The position numbers and the translations under genes are program-made. Shown here piece after piece: positions 24,457 through 32,776 of a DNA stretch of 64,000 bases (positions are counted from its first letter, which is position 1; each line of letters opens with the position of its first letter). This stretch comes from Aquabacter sp965279295 (GTDB lineage: Bacteria; Pseudomonadota; Alphaproteobacteria; Rhizobiales; Xanthobacteraceae), in assembly GCA_965279295.1 (NCBI GenBank), contig CBDIHQ010000017.1; one strand, given 5' to 3'. Under the pieces are notes generated by a model, which was given only the letters and a program-made list of their open reading frames with translations, did not search any database and was not told where the DNA came from.

Positions 24457-27400
24457 CTACTTGCCTGAGGCAAGGGCGAAGTCGATGATCTGAGCGCGCA
24501 GCGCCGGCAGGGACGGCGGTGTTTTCAGGAAAGCCGCCCAATCGGCGGGGACAGCCTGAGTGAGGGAATCCTTCAGCGCGCGGGCCTTTGAATCGCCGGT
24601 GGCCTTTTCATCAAGCCACAGCAGCCAGCGCAGATCCTCAATGCCCTCACTGGTGGTGATGACCAGCGCATCGACGGTCGGCGCGGGGCTGCAGCGGTCG
24701 CCGGCAAGCGGCAGCATGGCATAGTCCGATTCGCGCCCGTCGGTGGGATCGCGGGGATCGCCGGTCCAGGCGCGGGCGTGCCACTGCAAATAGCCGCGCG
24801 CCCCGGTGCGCCACATGAGGAAACCGGCTGCGGCCCGGAAGTCGGGCATGTTGTACATCCAGGGGATGACCTTCTGCGACCGCAACTGCTGGAAGCCGGA
24901 GGCGCTGACCCCGAAGCCGTCGTTCACCAGCACGGTGTCGAACAGCGGGGCATAGTTTCGCAACTTGGTATTGTTGAGCTGGCCTGAAATCAGTGCGTCG
25001 GGGGCGGTCGCCTTGATGGCATCCCGTACCCCCTTCAGATCGGCAAAGCCGGCATCTCCCGCCTCCGGCTCGTCGGCGATCGACCACAGCGGGTTGGGAA
25101 CACCGGCGGCGACCAGCGCGCGCTGGGCAGACGCGATGTTCGGACCGACCTTCGAGAAGCCGGTGCTGTGCTGCATGTATTTGACCGAGGTGTAGTCGAA
25201 ATAGGGGGCGAGGAAGCCGGCCTGTTTCGCGAGGCTCAGTTGCTTTACATAGCGGGAGAGCTTGTCCGGCGTGGGCGCCACGGTGTCGGGAGACAGACCG
25301 GTAATGCCGAAGCCGCGCAGGGCATTGTAGTCGCACGCCATGCCCCGGTCCGCTTCATCAGGCGCGGGCGGCCACCACACCTCCCAGTTCGGCGCAGCCA
25401 TGTAATAGCCGATCGGCCGGTCCGCCGGCGGGAGGAGGAGGGGGATCACCTCGACCATGGCTGAGGCTTGGACCTGCGTCCCCGCGATGTCCACCGAGAG
25501 GGTGATGGGCAGCGTGCCGGTGGCATTGTCGGGCACGGTGAAGGTCACGTTGAGCCGGCGCGGGATGCCGTTGGCGATCCGCATGTGAGAGAGGTCGCCG
25601 TCCAGAACGTCGGAGGTGATGGCGAGGCCGCCTTCGGCGACGCCCCGGCGCATATAGGTCCATTTGCCCCAGCGGGTGAACGTGGAGATGCCGGCCGGCG
25701 CGCTCACGGAGACGTCCGGCATCAGGTCGTCCTGATTGGAGAAGGCCAGGAAGTCGAGCGAGACGATGCCGCCGCGCGGCGCTCGGAAGTTCGCCTGGAA
25801 CGGCAGGGACGGGTCCCAGAACGGATGCTGACTGCGGGGCGAGCCTGAAGGCAGGATGCGCAGCGTCACATCCTTGGCAAGGTTGGGGTCGACCGGCTTG
25901 TCCACCACCGGCCAGCGTTCCAGATAGCGGGCCTTTCGCCACGCTTCGATGGCGTCCACCGCCTTGTCGCTGTCGCCGGGCTCGATCACCATCGCGGCAA
26001 GATAGCCGTTGTTCGGCGGCTGGTCGGATTTGAGCTGCACCACGATCTTGCCGTCGATCACGGGGACGGTGGCGGTGATGAGACCCGCGCGGTCGCGCGC
26101 GTAAATCTCCCATGGACCGCCATCGATCATGGCCTCTTTCCAGATGTTGCGCTTATAGACCTGATCCACCCATTCCTGCGGTGTCAGGCTCTGCTGAAGC
26201 ACCACCTGCCCGTTGATAATGATGGTGCGGTTCAGGGAGTGTGGAAAATATTCCCATTCACCTTGGTCTTCCGTCCACAGCGAGACCGTGGCGGTGCTGC
26301 TCTTGGTCCAGGGAATGGTGATTGTGTCGAGGCCGTTGAGGCCGCTGGACAGCAGCGGATCGTTTTGGGTGCGCACCAGAGCGCCGGCAGGCCGTGACAG
26401 GCGCGGGTCGTTGGGCAGCACGGTCTCAAAACCTGGAACCTGGATGTCCCCGGTCGGCGCGAAACGAAGCGCCAATGCGTCCGGCGGGACCGGGGAGCCC
26501 GCCTCCACATGCATATCGGTCAGCTTGATGGGGCCTTCGCCATCGCCGTTGGAGACGACGATGCGCTTCACTTGTGTGCGGTCGAGCCGCGCCTTGGACG
26601 GCGTGACCCAGGAAGAAACGGAGGAGCGCAAGACGAACGGGCCGGGCGGATAGGTGCCGGACGCTCCCGCCCTGGAATACCAGTTGGTCGACGCGACATC
26701 GTCGACCCTCAGGTAGATCGTCACCGGCTTTGTGGAGGTGTTAACGCCGGTGACCACCAGATCCTGGTTGGCCTCGAACGAAACCGGCGTCGCAAAATCC
26801 TGCGCCGCCGTGAGCGTGGCACCCTTCAGCCACACCTGACCGTCCTTGACGGGATTGGCGGCGGTCTTGGTGGTGCCGGGCAGCGCGCCGGAGGTCTGCC
26901 GGGGCTCGATCTTCACGCTTTCGATCTGCGCTGTCGGGGTGCCCTGGTCTGTGAAGACGATGAAGCGCGTGAGTGCGCCGACGTTGAGCGCCGTCTGGCT
27001 TGGCGTTGGCAGATTGTTCAGCGGCACCCGCATGACAAACGGGCCGGGCGGGAAATTGGAATTGACGTTGAAGTTGGTGAGCCAATTCTTGGAATTGGCG
27101 TCGTCGATGCGCACTGAGAGATTGAGGGGGTCGGAACTGGTGTTGGTGCCCCGGATCACCAGATCGTCGCCGGCGGAAAACGCGCGCGGCGGGTTAAATC
27201 CCTTGTCCAACGCCTCCTTGGTGGTGGTGTTGATGAAAAAGGCAGGGATATTCGCCGCCGCCTGTGGGGCCACTGTGGGTGCCACGCCGGGCGGTGCCAC
27301 CGCCACTGGGGCCGCGGCGGGCGCTGGCGCAGTGGCGCTGAAAGGCCGTTCCGCCCTCAGCCGCTCGATGAAGTCGGGGCGGAACAGGAGAACGCATCCC

Positions 27401-27471
27401 ACGCTCGCGCAGATGAGGCCGAAGACGAGGCCCCACGCGAAACCGCCGAACCAAGTGCGAAATCTACCCAT
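24457..27471 (-). CDS. Membrane-anchored protein with duplicated beta domains and GH123/DUF4091-like C-terminus
   Basis: A 1004-residue protein. An N-terminal helix (GGFAWGLVFGLICASVGCVLL) anchors it, followed by a Pro/Ala-rich linker. Two related ~115-residue domains follow (about 72-190 and 210-330), each with the pattern NTS(S/T)xPxxxxxRxDDxxSxNW and PPGPFVxR; they resemble carbohydrate-binding jelly rolls. The middle (about 370-500) looks malectin-like. The C-terminal 300 residues (RPIGYYMAAPNWEVWWPP, SIADEPEAGD, GYLQWHARAW) resemble the GH123/DUF4091 barrel, with DEP as a candidate Asp-Glu pair. A periplasmic or surface glycoside hydrolase acting on an amino-sugar polymer is inferred. 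Divergent from a glycosyltransferase. Confidence 0.7.
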   Translation of the reverse strand: MGRFRTWFGGFAWGLVFGLICASVGCVLLFRPDFIERLRAERPFSATAPAPAAAPVAVAPPGVAPTVAPQAAANIPAFFINTTTKEALDKGFNPPRAFSAGDDLVIRGTNTSSDPLNLSVRIDDANSKNWLTNFNVNSNFPPGPFVMRVPLNNLPTPSQTALNVGALTRFIVFTDQGTPTAQIESVKIEPRQTSGALPGTTKTAANPVKDGQVWLKGATLTAAQDFATPVSFEANQDLVVTGVNTSTKPVTIYLRVDDVASTNWYSRAGASGTYPPGPFVLRSSVSSWVTPSKARLDRTQVKRIVVSNGDGEGPIKLTDMHVEAGSPVPPDALALRFAPTGDIQVPGFETVLPNDPRLSRPAGALVRTQNDPLLSSGLNGLDTITIPWTKSSTATVSLWTEDQGEWEYFPHSLNRTIIINGQVVLQQSLTPQEWVDQVYKRNIWKEAMIDGGPWEIYARDRAGLITATVPVIDGKIVVQLKSDQPPNNGYLAAMVIEPGDSDKAVDAIEAWRKARYLERWPVVDKPVDPNLAKDVTLRILPSGSPRSQHPFWDPSLPFQANFRAPRGGIVSLDFLAFSNQDDLMPDVSVSAPAGISTFTRWGKWTYMRRGVAEGGLAITSDVLDGDLSHMRIANGIPRRLNVTFTVPDNATGTLPITLSVDIAGTQVQASAMVEVIPLLLPPADRPIGYYMAAPNWEVWWPPAPDEADRGMACDYNALRGFGITGLSPDTVAPTPDKLSRYVKQLSLAKQAGFLAPYFDYTSVKYMQHSTGFSKVGPNIASAQRALVAAGVPNPLWSIADEPEAGDAGFADLKGVRDAIKATAPDALISGQLNNTKLRNYAPLFDTVLVNDGFGVSASGFQQLRSQKVIPWMYNMPDFRAAAGFLMWRTGARGYLQWHARAWTGDPRDPTDGRESDYAMLPLAGDRCSPAPTVDALVITTSEGIEDLRWLLWLDEKATGDSKARALKDSLTQAVPADWAAFLKTPPSLPALRAQIIDFALASGK

Positions 27472-27565
27472 GCGATCCTCCTTCCCGCGACGTTGGCACG
27501 ATCTCCCCCCGAAATGCTAGCCCGTGGCTTGACGCCGGAGGCAGGCACCGCGAAAAGCCAAGTCT

Positions 27566-28489
27566 ATGCGGGACCTCAAGGATTATGCGCTAGGCGACTG
27601 GATGCGGGCGCTGCCGTTGACGCATGGCGCGCGGCGGCTACGAAACGTCGCGGTGGACCGGATCTATCAGTCACGCCGGGCGCACGGACAGGATGCATTT
27701 CTGGCGGACCTCGCGCGTTTCCAAGGACAGTTCGTCGCCTTCACTGTTGCGTTCAATCTGCCGGAGGCGATCGCGTTCCTCTCGCAGGCTCTGGCGCGCG
27801 CCATGCCAGACCTGCCCCTGGTGGTGTGCGACAATTCCAGCGATCCCCTTGCCCGAACCCGTATCGCCGCGATCTGCGCCGAAGCCGGGCATCTCTACTG
27901 CCCCATGCCGCCCGCGCCGAAGGTCTCGTCCCGCCCGAACGGCTCGCGCTCCCACGGGGTCGCGCTCAACTGGATCTGGAGCAATCTCATCCGTCCGCTG
28001 CGCCCCAGTGGCTTCGCGCTGATCGATCATGACCTGATCCCGCTGGCTAAGCAGAACCTGCAAGCGTGCGTCGCGGATCAGCCGGTCTACGGCATGGTGC
28101 GCAGGGGCAGGAAGTTCGGTGGCTGGTATCTTTGGCCGGGGTATAGCGTGTTCGACTTCGCGGCGGTGGAAAGCCTCCCGCTGGATTTCGGCACGGACAC
28201 CCCTCTGACCCTCGACACCGGCGGCCAGAACTGGCGCGTCCTTTATCGGGGCCTGTCGCTGCCTGCCCTGCAGCGGGCGCACACGTTCGAGGTCGATGTG
28301 AGCGACCCGGAAACCGGTGAGACCGAGCCTTACCTGCTGGCGGATGGATGGCTGCATGTGGGCGGCGCCGGCCATCGCGGCGGCGGGGCGGCGGCGCTCC
28401 AGCGCGTGCGGAGGGCCTATGAGGCGGACCCGGACGGCCTTTACGGGCGGCTGATGGCTCATGCCCGCCCGATCATCGAGGTGCTCTGA
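27566..28489 (+). CDS. GT-A fold glycosyltransferase, divergent
   Basis: A 307-residue protein with features of a family-2-like glycosyltransferase. LPLVVCDNSSDPLARTRI matches the GT2 nucleotide-binding strand, and FALIDHDLIPL holds a candidate DxD metal motif. The C-terminal half is not recognised. No transmembrane segment is evident. It is divergent from the 1004-residue hydrolase-like gene by 94 bp, so both may act on the same glycan. The donor and acceptor are unknown. Confidence 0.65.
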   Translation: MRDLKDYALGDWMRALPLTHGARRLRNVAVDRIYQSRRAHGQDAFLADLARFQGQFVAFTVAFNLPEAIAFLSQALARAMPDLPLVVCDNSSDPLARTRIAAICAEAGHLYCPMPPAPKVSSRPNGSRSHGVALNWIWSNLIRPLRPSGFALIDHDLIPLAKQNLQACVADQPVYGMVRRGRKFGGWYLWPGYSVFDFAAVESLPLDFGTDTPLTLDTGGQNWRVLYRGLSLPALQRAHTFEVDVSDPETGETEPYLLADGWLHVGGAGHRGGGAAALQRVRRAYEADPDGLYGRLMAHARPIIEVL

Positions 28490-28490
28490 C

Positions 28491-28520
28491 AAAAGAAAAC
28501 GCCGCCGGAGACCGGCGGCG
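28491..28520 (-). terminator. rplS: Rho-independent terminator of rplS
   Basis: CGCCGCCGG-loop of 3-CCGGCGGCG followed on the minus strand by TTTTCTTTT, 25 bp after the L19 stop. The A-rich flank could also end the convergent glycosyltransferase transcript less well. Confidence 0.9.
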
Positions 28521-28545
28521 CTAAAACCTCAGCAAACGTGCAGGA

Positions 28546-28965
28546 TCACTCGGCGCGCACGCGGGGCGGGGTGGTCGCCGGGCCCTTGACCCGCTTCTCG
28601 GTGGTGCGGTCGGTGCGCTCGGCGATACGGGCAGACTTGCCGCGACGGTCGCGCAGATAATACAGCTTCGCGCGACGGACCTTGCCGCGACGCACCAGCT
28701 TGATTGAATCGATCAGCGGGGAATGAACGGGGAACACGCGCTCCACGCCTTCGCCGTAGGAAATCTTGCGGACGGTGAAGCTCTCGTTGATGCCGCCGCC
28801 GGAACGGGCGATCACCACGCCTTCATAGGCCTGAACGCGGGTGCGCTCGCCTTCGACCACCTTCACGTTCACGATGACCGTGTCGCCGGGCTGGAATTCG
28901 GGGGTTGCACGCTTTTCGGAAAGCCGAGCAGCCTGCTCGGCTTCGAGTGTCTGAATGATGTTCAT
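28546..28965 (-). CDS. rplS: 50S ribosomal protein L19
   Basis: A 139-residue large-subunit ribosomal protein located at the 30S-50S interface. Conserved parts are FQPGDTVIVNVKVVEGERTRVQ, FTVRKISYGEGVERVFPVHSP and RRGKVRRAKLYYLRDRRGKSARI. The C-terminal tail (TEKRVKGPATTPPRVRAE) is a lineage-typical extension. ATG 28965 follows AGAGG. It lies downstream of trmD as in the common rpsP-rimM-trmD-rplS cluster, but rimM and rpsP are absent from the upstream side here. Confidence 0.97.
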   Translation of the reverse strand: MNIIQTLEAEQAARLSEKRATPEFQPGDTVIVNVKVVEGERTRVQAYEGVVIARSGGGINESFTVRKISYGEGVERVFPVHSPLIDSIKLVRRGKVRRAKLYYLRDRRGKSARIAERTDRTTEKRVKGPATTPPRVRAE

Positions 28966-29084
28966 GTCGCCATACCTCTAGCGGTCGCCATGCGCGCTCC
29001 GTTTCCGGACCGTTGCCCCGGCACCACATCGTGTTGTTTTAAATTAAAGGGACGGGCGGCCTATATCCCAGAATGCGCGGCCTG

Positions 29085-29798
29085 TCATGTGCTTTCATTC
29101 ATAGGGCCGTCATGTTCCCACTGCGCCAGCAGGTCGGGCCGGCGGGCTGCGGTGGCCTCAAGGGCCTGCGCGTGGCGCCAGGCGCGGATGCGCGCATGAT
29201 TGCCCGAGGTCAGCACCTCCGGGATGCCCACGCCCTCGAATATCTGCGGGCGGGTATATTGCGGATATTCCAGCAGCCCGTCCGAGAAGCTCTCGTCGGT
29301 TCCGCTCTCGATCTTCCCCATGACACCGGGAAGCAGCCGCACGCAGGCATCCAGCAGCAGCAAAGCTGCGCTTTCCCCGCCGGACAGCACCACGTCTCCG
29401 ACGCAGACCTCTTCGAGACTGCGCGCGGCGATCACGCGCTCGTCCACACCCTCGAAGCGCCCACACAGGATCACGGCGCCGGGGCCTTGCGCGAGCGCGG
29501 CGACCCGAGCTTGGGTGAGCGGGCGGCCGCGCGGCGTCATCAGCAGGCGCGGACGCGGGTCATCTGGTGGAGAGACCCCATCCACAGCGCGAGCCAGAAT
29601 ATCAGCCCGCATTACCATGCCGGGTCCGCCGCCAGCCGGCGTGTCGTCCACGGATCGGTGCCTGTCGAGCGCGAAGTCGCGAATCTGAGTTGTCTCAAGC
29701 GACCACAGGTCCGCCGCCAGGGCCTTGCCCGCCAGGGCATGGCCGAGAGGCCCGGGAAACATCTCGGGATAGATTGTGAGGATAGTGGCGCGAAACAT
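29085..29798 (-). CDS. trmD: tRNA (guanine-37-N1)-methyltransferase
   Basis: A 237-residue SPOUT-class enzyme that methylates G37 of tRNAs and prevents frameshifting. Motifs include TIYPEMFPGPLGHALAG, TPAGGGPGMVMRAD, ILCGRFEGVDERVI, and the trefoil knot VGDVVLSGGESAAL with cofactor contacts. It starts at ATG 29798 with a weak ribosome binding site. Downstream is rplS. Upstream is an STAS-domain gene rather than rimM, so the usual operon has been rearranged. Confidence 0.96.
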   Translation of the reverse strand: MFRATILTIYPEMFPGPLGHALAGKALAADLWSLETTQIRDFALDRHRSVDDTPAGGGPGMVMRADILARAVDGVSPPDDPRPRLLMTPRGRPLTQARVAALAQGPGAVILCGRFEGVDERVIAARSLEEVCVGDVVLSGGESAALLLLDACVRLLPGVMGKIESGTDESFSDGLLEYPQYTRPQIFEGVGIPEVLTSGNHARIRAWRHAQALEATAARRPDLLAQWEHDGPMNEST

Positions 29799-29861
29799 TA
29801 TCCCGCCGTGATGGGCGCGTGCGTGCCGAACGTCAAATGCGACCCTTCAGGGTCCGCAGGT

Positions 29862-30173
29862 CTAGCGAATCTCGAAGAGGGTCGAAAAGCCCGAGATATC
29901 GAAGACTTCGCGGATTTGCGGCTGCAGTGCGCGCAGCGCCAATTCGCGCTTGGCGACACGCATCGCCTTGCCGGCCACGAGAAGCGCCCGCAGACCGGAA
30001 GAGGAGACGTAATCCACTCCGGCGAGATCGACGGTGATCGCACCGGCGGTTCCAGAGATCGTCTCCAGGAGACTTGCCTCGAACGGCTTGGCATTGGGAG
30101 TGTCGAGCCGCCCGGACACCTTCAGCACCACGTCCGACCCAGCCTGTTCACGCTCAATCTGCATCAGCCTCAT
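29862..30173 (-). CDS. STAS-domain anti-sigma factor antagonist
   Basis: A 103-residue RsbV/SpoIIAA-like protein. VLKVSGRLDTPNAKPFEASLL and VDLAGVDYVSSSGLRALLVAGK contain the STAS core and the phospho-acceptor serine motif (DYVSSSGLR). In partner switching, the unphosphorylated form frees a sigma factor or other target by binding the kinase. A longer frame reaches 30269; ATG 30173 gives the normal length and ATG 30164 is an alternative. It follows the RsbW-like gene by 150 bp on the same strand. Its phosphatase partner is probably the RsbU-like protein at 38.3 kb. Confidence 0.88.
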   Translation of the reverse strand: MRLMQIEREQAGSDVVLKVSGRLDTPNAKPFEASLLETISGTAGAITVDLAGVDYVSSSGLRALLVAGKAMRVAKRELALRALQPQIREVFDISGFSTLFEIR

Positions 30174-30323
30174 CCCGGTGAAATATTGTGCGTCAGGGTT
30201 TCGATTAGCCTTATTCGCCATTGGGCGCAATGCACTGCACACATGCGCAAACGCGGAAGCAATCACCATCAGGTTAAGGTGGCGGTATCTGGTTGCAACC
30301 GTTCTGGCGTTACTTGCCGGCCT

Positions 30324-30785
30324 TCACTCCGGGGCCGGGAGACTTGCGACCAGCGTAAGCTGATTTTCCGCGCCGATGCGCGCATAGGCAATCTCTTGAA
30401 GGAAATGCCGCATCAGCCGGACGCCGTGGCCGCCGATGCGCGCCTCTTCGACGCTTTCGGCGAGGTCGGGCGCCGCCACCGCGGTCGGGTCGAACGCGAC
30501 ACCGTTGTCGACGATGCGCACCGCCACCTGTTCGGCGGGCAGGCTGAGATAGTCGACGCGGATCGCTGGCGCTTCATGAGTGGCACGCCCGCTTTCCGGG
30601 AAGCCGTAGAGGATGACGTTGGCGAGCGCCTCCTCCAGGCTCAGTTCCATGCCGAAGCGCAGCCGGTCCGGCCAACCGGCCTCGTCGGCAACGTGATCGA
30701 GCCATTCCGAAACCTTGGCAATCTCCTCCACCGACGCGCCGATGGTGAGCGATGACACAAGGTTTTCGCCGAGAGAGGGGGTCAT
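30324..30785 (-). CDS. RsbW-like anti-sigma/serine kinase (HATPase_c)
   Basis: A 153-residue GHKL-type ATPase. It has the N-box MELSLEEALANVILYGFP, the G1 box VRIVDNGVAFDP and the G2-like GGHGVRLMRHF. Proteins of this class phosphorylate STAS antagonists and hold sigma factors or other effectors. ATG 30785 gives the family length; an in-frame GTG at 30872 would add 29 residues of poor conservation. It lies between alr and the STAS gene on the same strand. No sigma factor gene is adjacent. Confidence 0.87.
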   Translation of the reverse strand: MTPSLGENLVSSLTIGASVEEIAKVSEWLDHVADEAGWPDRLRFGMELSLEEALANVILYGFPESGRATHEAPAIRVDYLSLPAEQVAVRIVDNGVAFDPTAVAAPDLAESVEEARIGGHGVRLMRHFLQEIAYARIGAENQLTLVASLPAPE

Positions 30786-30931
30786 GGAGGGGTCCGCGTG
30801 CCCGCTTGAGGACTGGTATGCCGCCGCCGCGCCGTGGTGGTCGGAAGCGCGGCGCCGCCGCTTGCCTGCCACCGCCCAGCGATATGTTTGCGCGTGATTC
30901 TTGACGCCACGTCGCTTGAGCCGACGCCACG

Positions 30932-32107
30932 CTATATGTCCCCGCTGGCTCCGGCAATCGGCTCATCCAGGCGCCTGGGGACGATGGCTTCAGTCTTGCC
31001 CGGCAGGTCGCGCGCCGTGTCGTGATAAATCCGGCGAACCCCACGGCCGGCAGCGACCATGATGACGTTGGGCGCAACACCGGCCGCCTCTGCAAAGGCG
31101 CTGACCGGCAGGTCAGGACCGAAGATCGTGACCTGGGCGCCGGGGCGCGCGAGGCCGGGAGGCAGGTCGGTGACGTCGATGCTGATCAGGCTCATGGCGG
31201 TTCCGGCGACGATCGGCGCGCAATGGCCATCCAGCATCACATGCCAGGGCTTGCGGAACGAGAACGGAATCCCCGCCGCATAGCCCGCCGCCACCTGCGC
31301 GATGCGGCGTGGGCCGGGGGCCTGATAAACCCCGCCATAGCCGATCTCTCCCCCCTTGGGCACCTCATGGAGGCGCAGGATCGGCGCGCTTAGCGTCGCG
31401 GCTGGAATGATCGGCTGGGGGCGGGCGGGGGTGGTTTCCACCCCGTAGAGCGCGCTGCCGACGCGCGCGAGATCCACATGCCGATCGCGCGGGCCGAACA
31501 CGCCAGCCGAGGCACAAAAACTCAAGGGGGCGGATGGGAGCACGCGTGTCCAGGCGCGGAACCGCAGCCACTGCCAACGGTTCTGCGGCGCCGAAGGGGT
31601 GGCGAAGCGGGCGAGGTGGGTGACGTATGCCGCAACTGAAAGCCGCGCGAGGGGGGAGGGGTCCTGGGCAAGCGTACGCACGTCAGCAAGGTCGATGCCG
31701 AGCCGATTGATGCCGGTATCGAGATGAATCGCCACCTCCGGACGGGGGCCGATTGCGGCGGAGGCCCGTAGGATTTCGTCCATATCCAGCAATACCGGCA
31801 CCGCGCCGATGGCGCGGAAATCCGCCGGCGCGTTGCCGGCGAGCCCGTGCAGGACGAAAATGCGCCCCTGCGTCAGGATGCGGCGTAACTCGACCGCCTC
31901 GTCGAAGTCTGCCACCCAGAAGTCGCGGCAGCCGAGGTCATGGAGCAGCGGAGCGATATGCGCGACGCCGAGCCCATACGCATCCTTCTTCACCACCGCG
32001 CCGAGGCTGCTCCCGTCATAGGCCGCACGGGCGGTGAGAAAGTTTTGCCGAACCGCGTCGAGATCAATCACCAGGGACGGACGGTCTTTGGGAAGCGAAT
32101 CGGTCAC
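30932..32107 (-). CDS. alr: Alanine racemase
   Basis: A 391-residue PLP enzyme interconverting L- and D-alanine. The PLP lysine lies in GAVVKKDAYGLGV, and the second catalytic Tyr in GGEIGYGGVYQAPG. HLDTGINRLGIDL and ARVGSALYGVET are family segments. The sequence differs from the usual KANAYGHG motif, so it may be a divergent paralog rather than the housekeeping enzyme. GTG 32107 overlaps the preceding gene's stop by 4 bp (GTGA). Its place inside a sensor/transporter operon is unusual. Confidence 0.9.
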   Translation of the reverse strand: MTDSLPKDRPSLVIDLDAVRQNFLTARAAYDGSSLGAVVKKDAYGLGVAHIAPLLHDLGCRDFWVADFDEAVELRRILTQGRIFVLHGLAGNAPADFRAIGAVPVLLDMDEILRASAAIGPRPEVAIHLDTGINRLGIDLADVRTLAQDPSPLARLSVAAYVTHLARFATPSAPQNRWQWLRFRAWTRVLPSAPLSFCASAGVFGPRDRHVDLARVGSALYGVETTPARPQPIIPAATLSAPILRLHEVPKGGEIGYGGVYQAPGPRRIAQVAAGYAAGIPFSFRKPWHVMLDGHCAPIVAGTAMSLISIDVTDLPPGLARPGAQVTIFGPDLPVSAFAEAAGVAPNVIMVAAGRGVRRIYHDTARDLPGKTEAIVPRRLDEPIAGASGDI

Positions 32108-32772
32108 GGCGCGGTCGCCGCGCGGGCAAAGGCGATGACCGGGCCGGCCGGACCCTGGCGCAGTTCGACGCCGCGCCACCCGTCGGCAATCAGCGCGGCC
32201 TGCTCGGGCAATGCGCTCGGGTCCACGGACATCGCGCTCTCCAGCTCCATCGCCTCGGTATTGCGCACCATCACATAGCGCAGGTATCCGCCGTAATACG
32301 GCTTGATGGCGCGGATAGTGAACCCCTCGGCGAGAAGATTTGTCCAGCTTGCGCGGTTCGCCGGGGCGGAGGTGGCGAACAGCACCGGCGCGGCGACCGT
32401 GCTCATCTGAAGGGCCAAGCTCACCCGCGCCGCGATCATTTCGCGCTGCAGGCTGCGGCCGCGATAAGCCGGCGCCACCGAGGCTCCGGCGAGTTTCATG
32501 AGCGGGGCATCGAGCGGCAGGCCGATCTCGCGGCGCGGGTCGTCATAAGGGGGAATGTCGTGCTGAAGCACGCCATAGGCGACCAGCGCGGCACCATCGA
32601 ACGCCCCGATCATATTGCCGCGTGCGCCGAGCATGTCGGCCAGGAAGGCGCGGGTCTCGGGCTTCACCACGTCGGGGCCGAGCCCCGCCATGACAGCGCG
32701 ATGCAGCGTCTCGACCAGATCGAGATCGCTTGCCTGCAGGTCTCGCCATCGAAGGTTTTCAATACCCGGCAC
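32104..32772 (-). CDS. GNAT-like acetyltransferase
   Basis: A 222-residue protein with a GNAT-like fold. The acetyl-CoA loop candidate is ASVAPAYRGRSLQREMI, preceded by strand MIGAFDGAALVAYGVL and followed by LFATSAPANRASWTNLLAEGF. It starts at GTG 32772, five bases before the end of the previous gene's stop; longer frames overlap that gene. It is translationally coupled to alr downstream. A role in modifying an amino acid or peptide is only a guess from context. Confidence 0.7.
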   Translation of the reverse strand: MPGIENLRWRDLQASDLDLVETLHRAVMAGLGPDVVKPETRAFLADMLGARGNMIGAFDGAALVAYGVLQHDIPPYDDPRREIGLPLDAPLMKLAGASVAPAYRGRSLQREMIAARVSLALQMSTVAAPVLFATSAPANRASWTNLLAEGFTIRAIKPYYGGYLRYVMVRNTEAMELESAMSVDPSALPEQAALIADGWRGVELRQGPAGPVIAFARAATAP

Positions 32773-32776
32773 GGGA

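Noticed and set aside
29073..30755. 560-codon plus-strand frame over trmD and the STAS gene
   Set aside because: It is antisense to two well-supported genes and shows no family resemblance.
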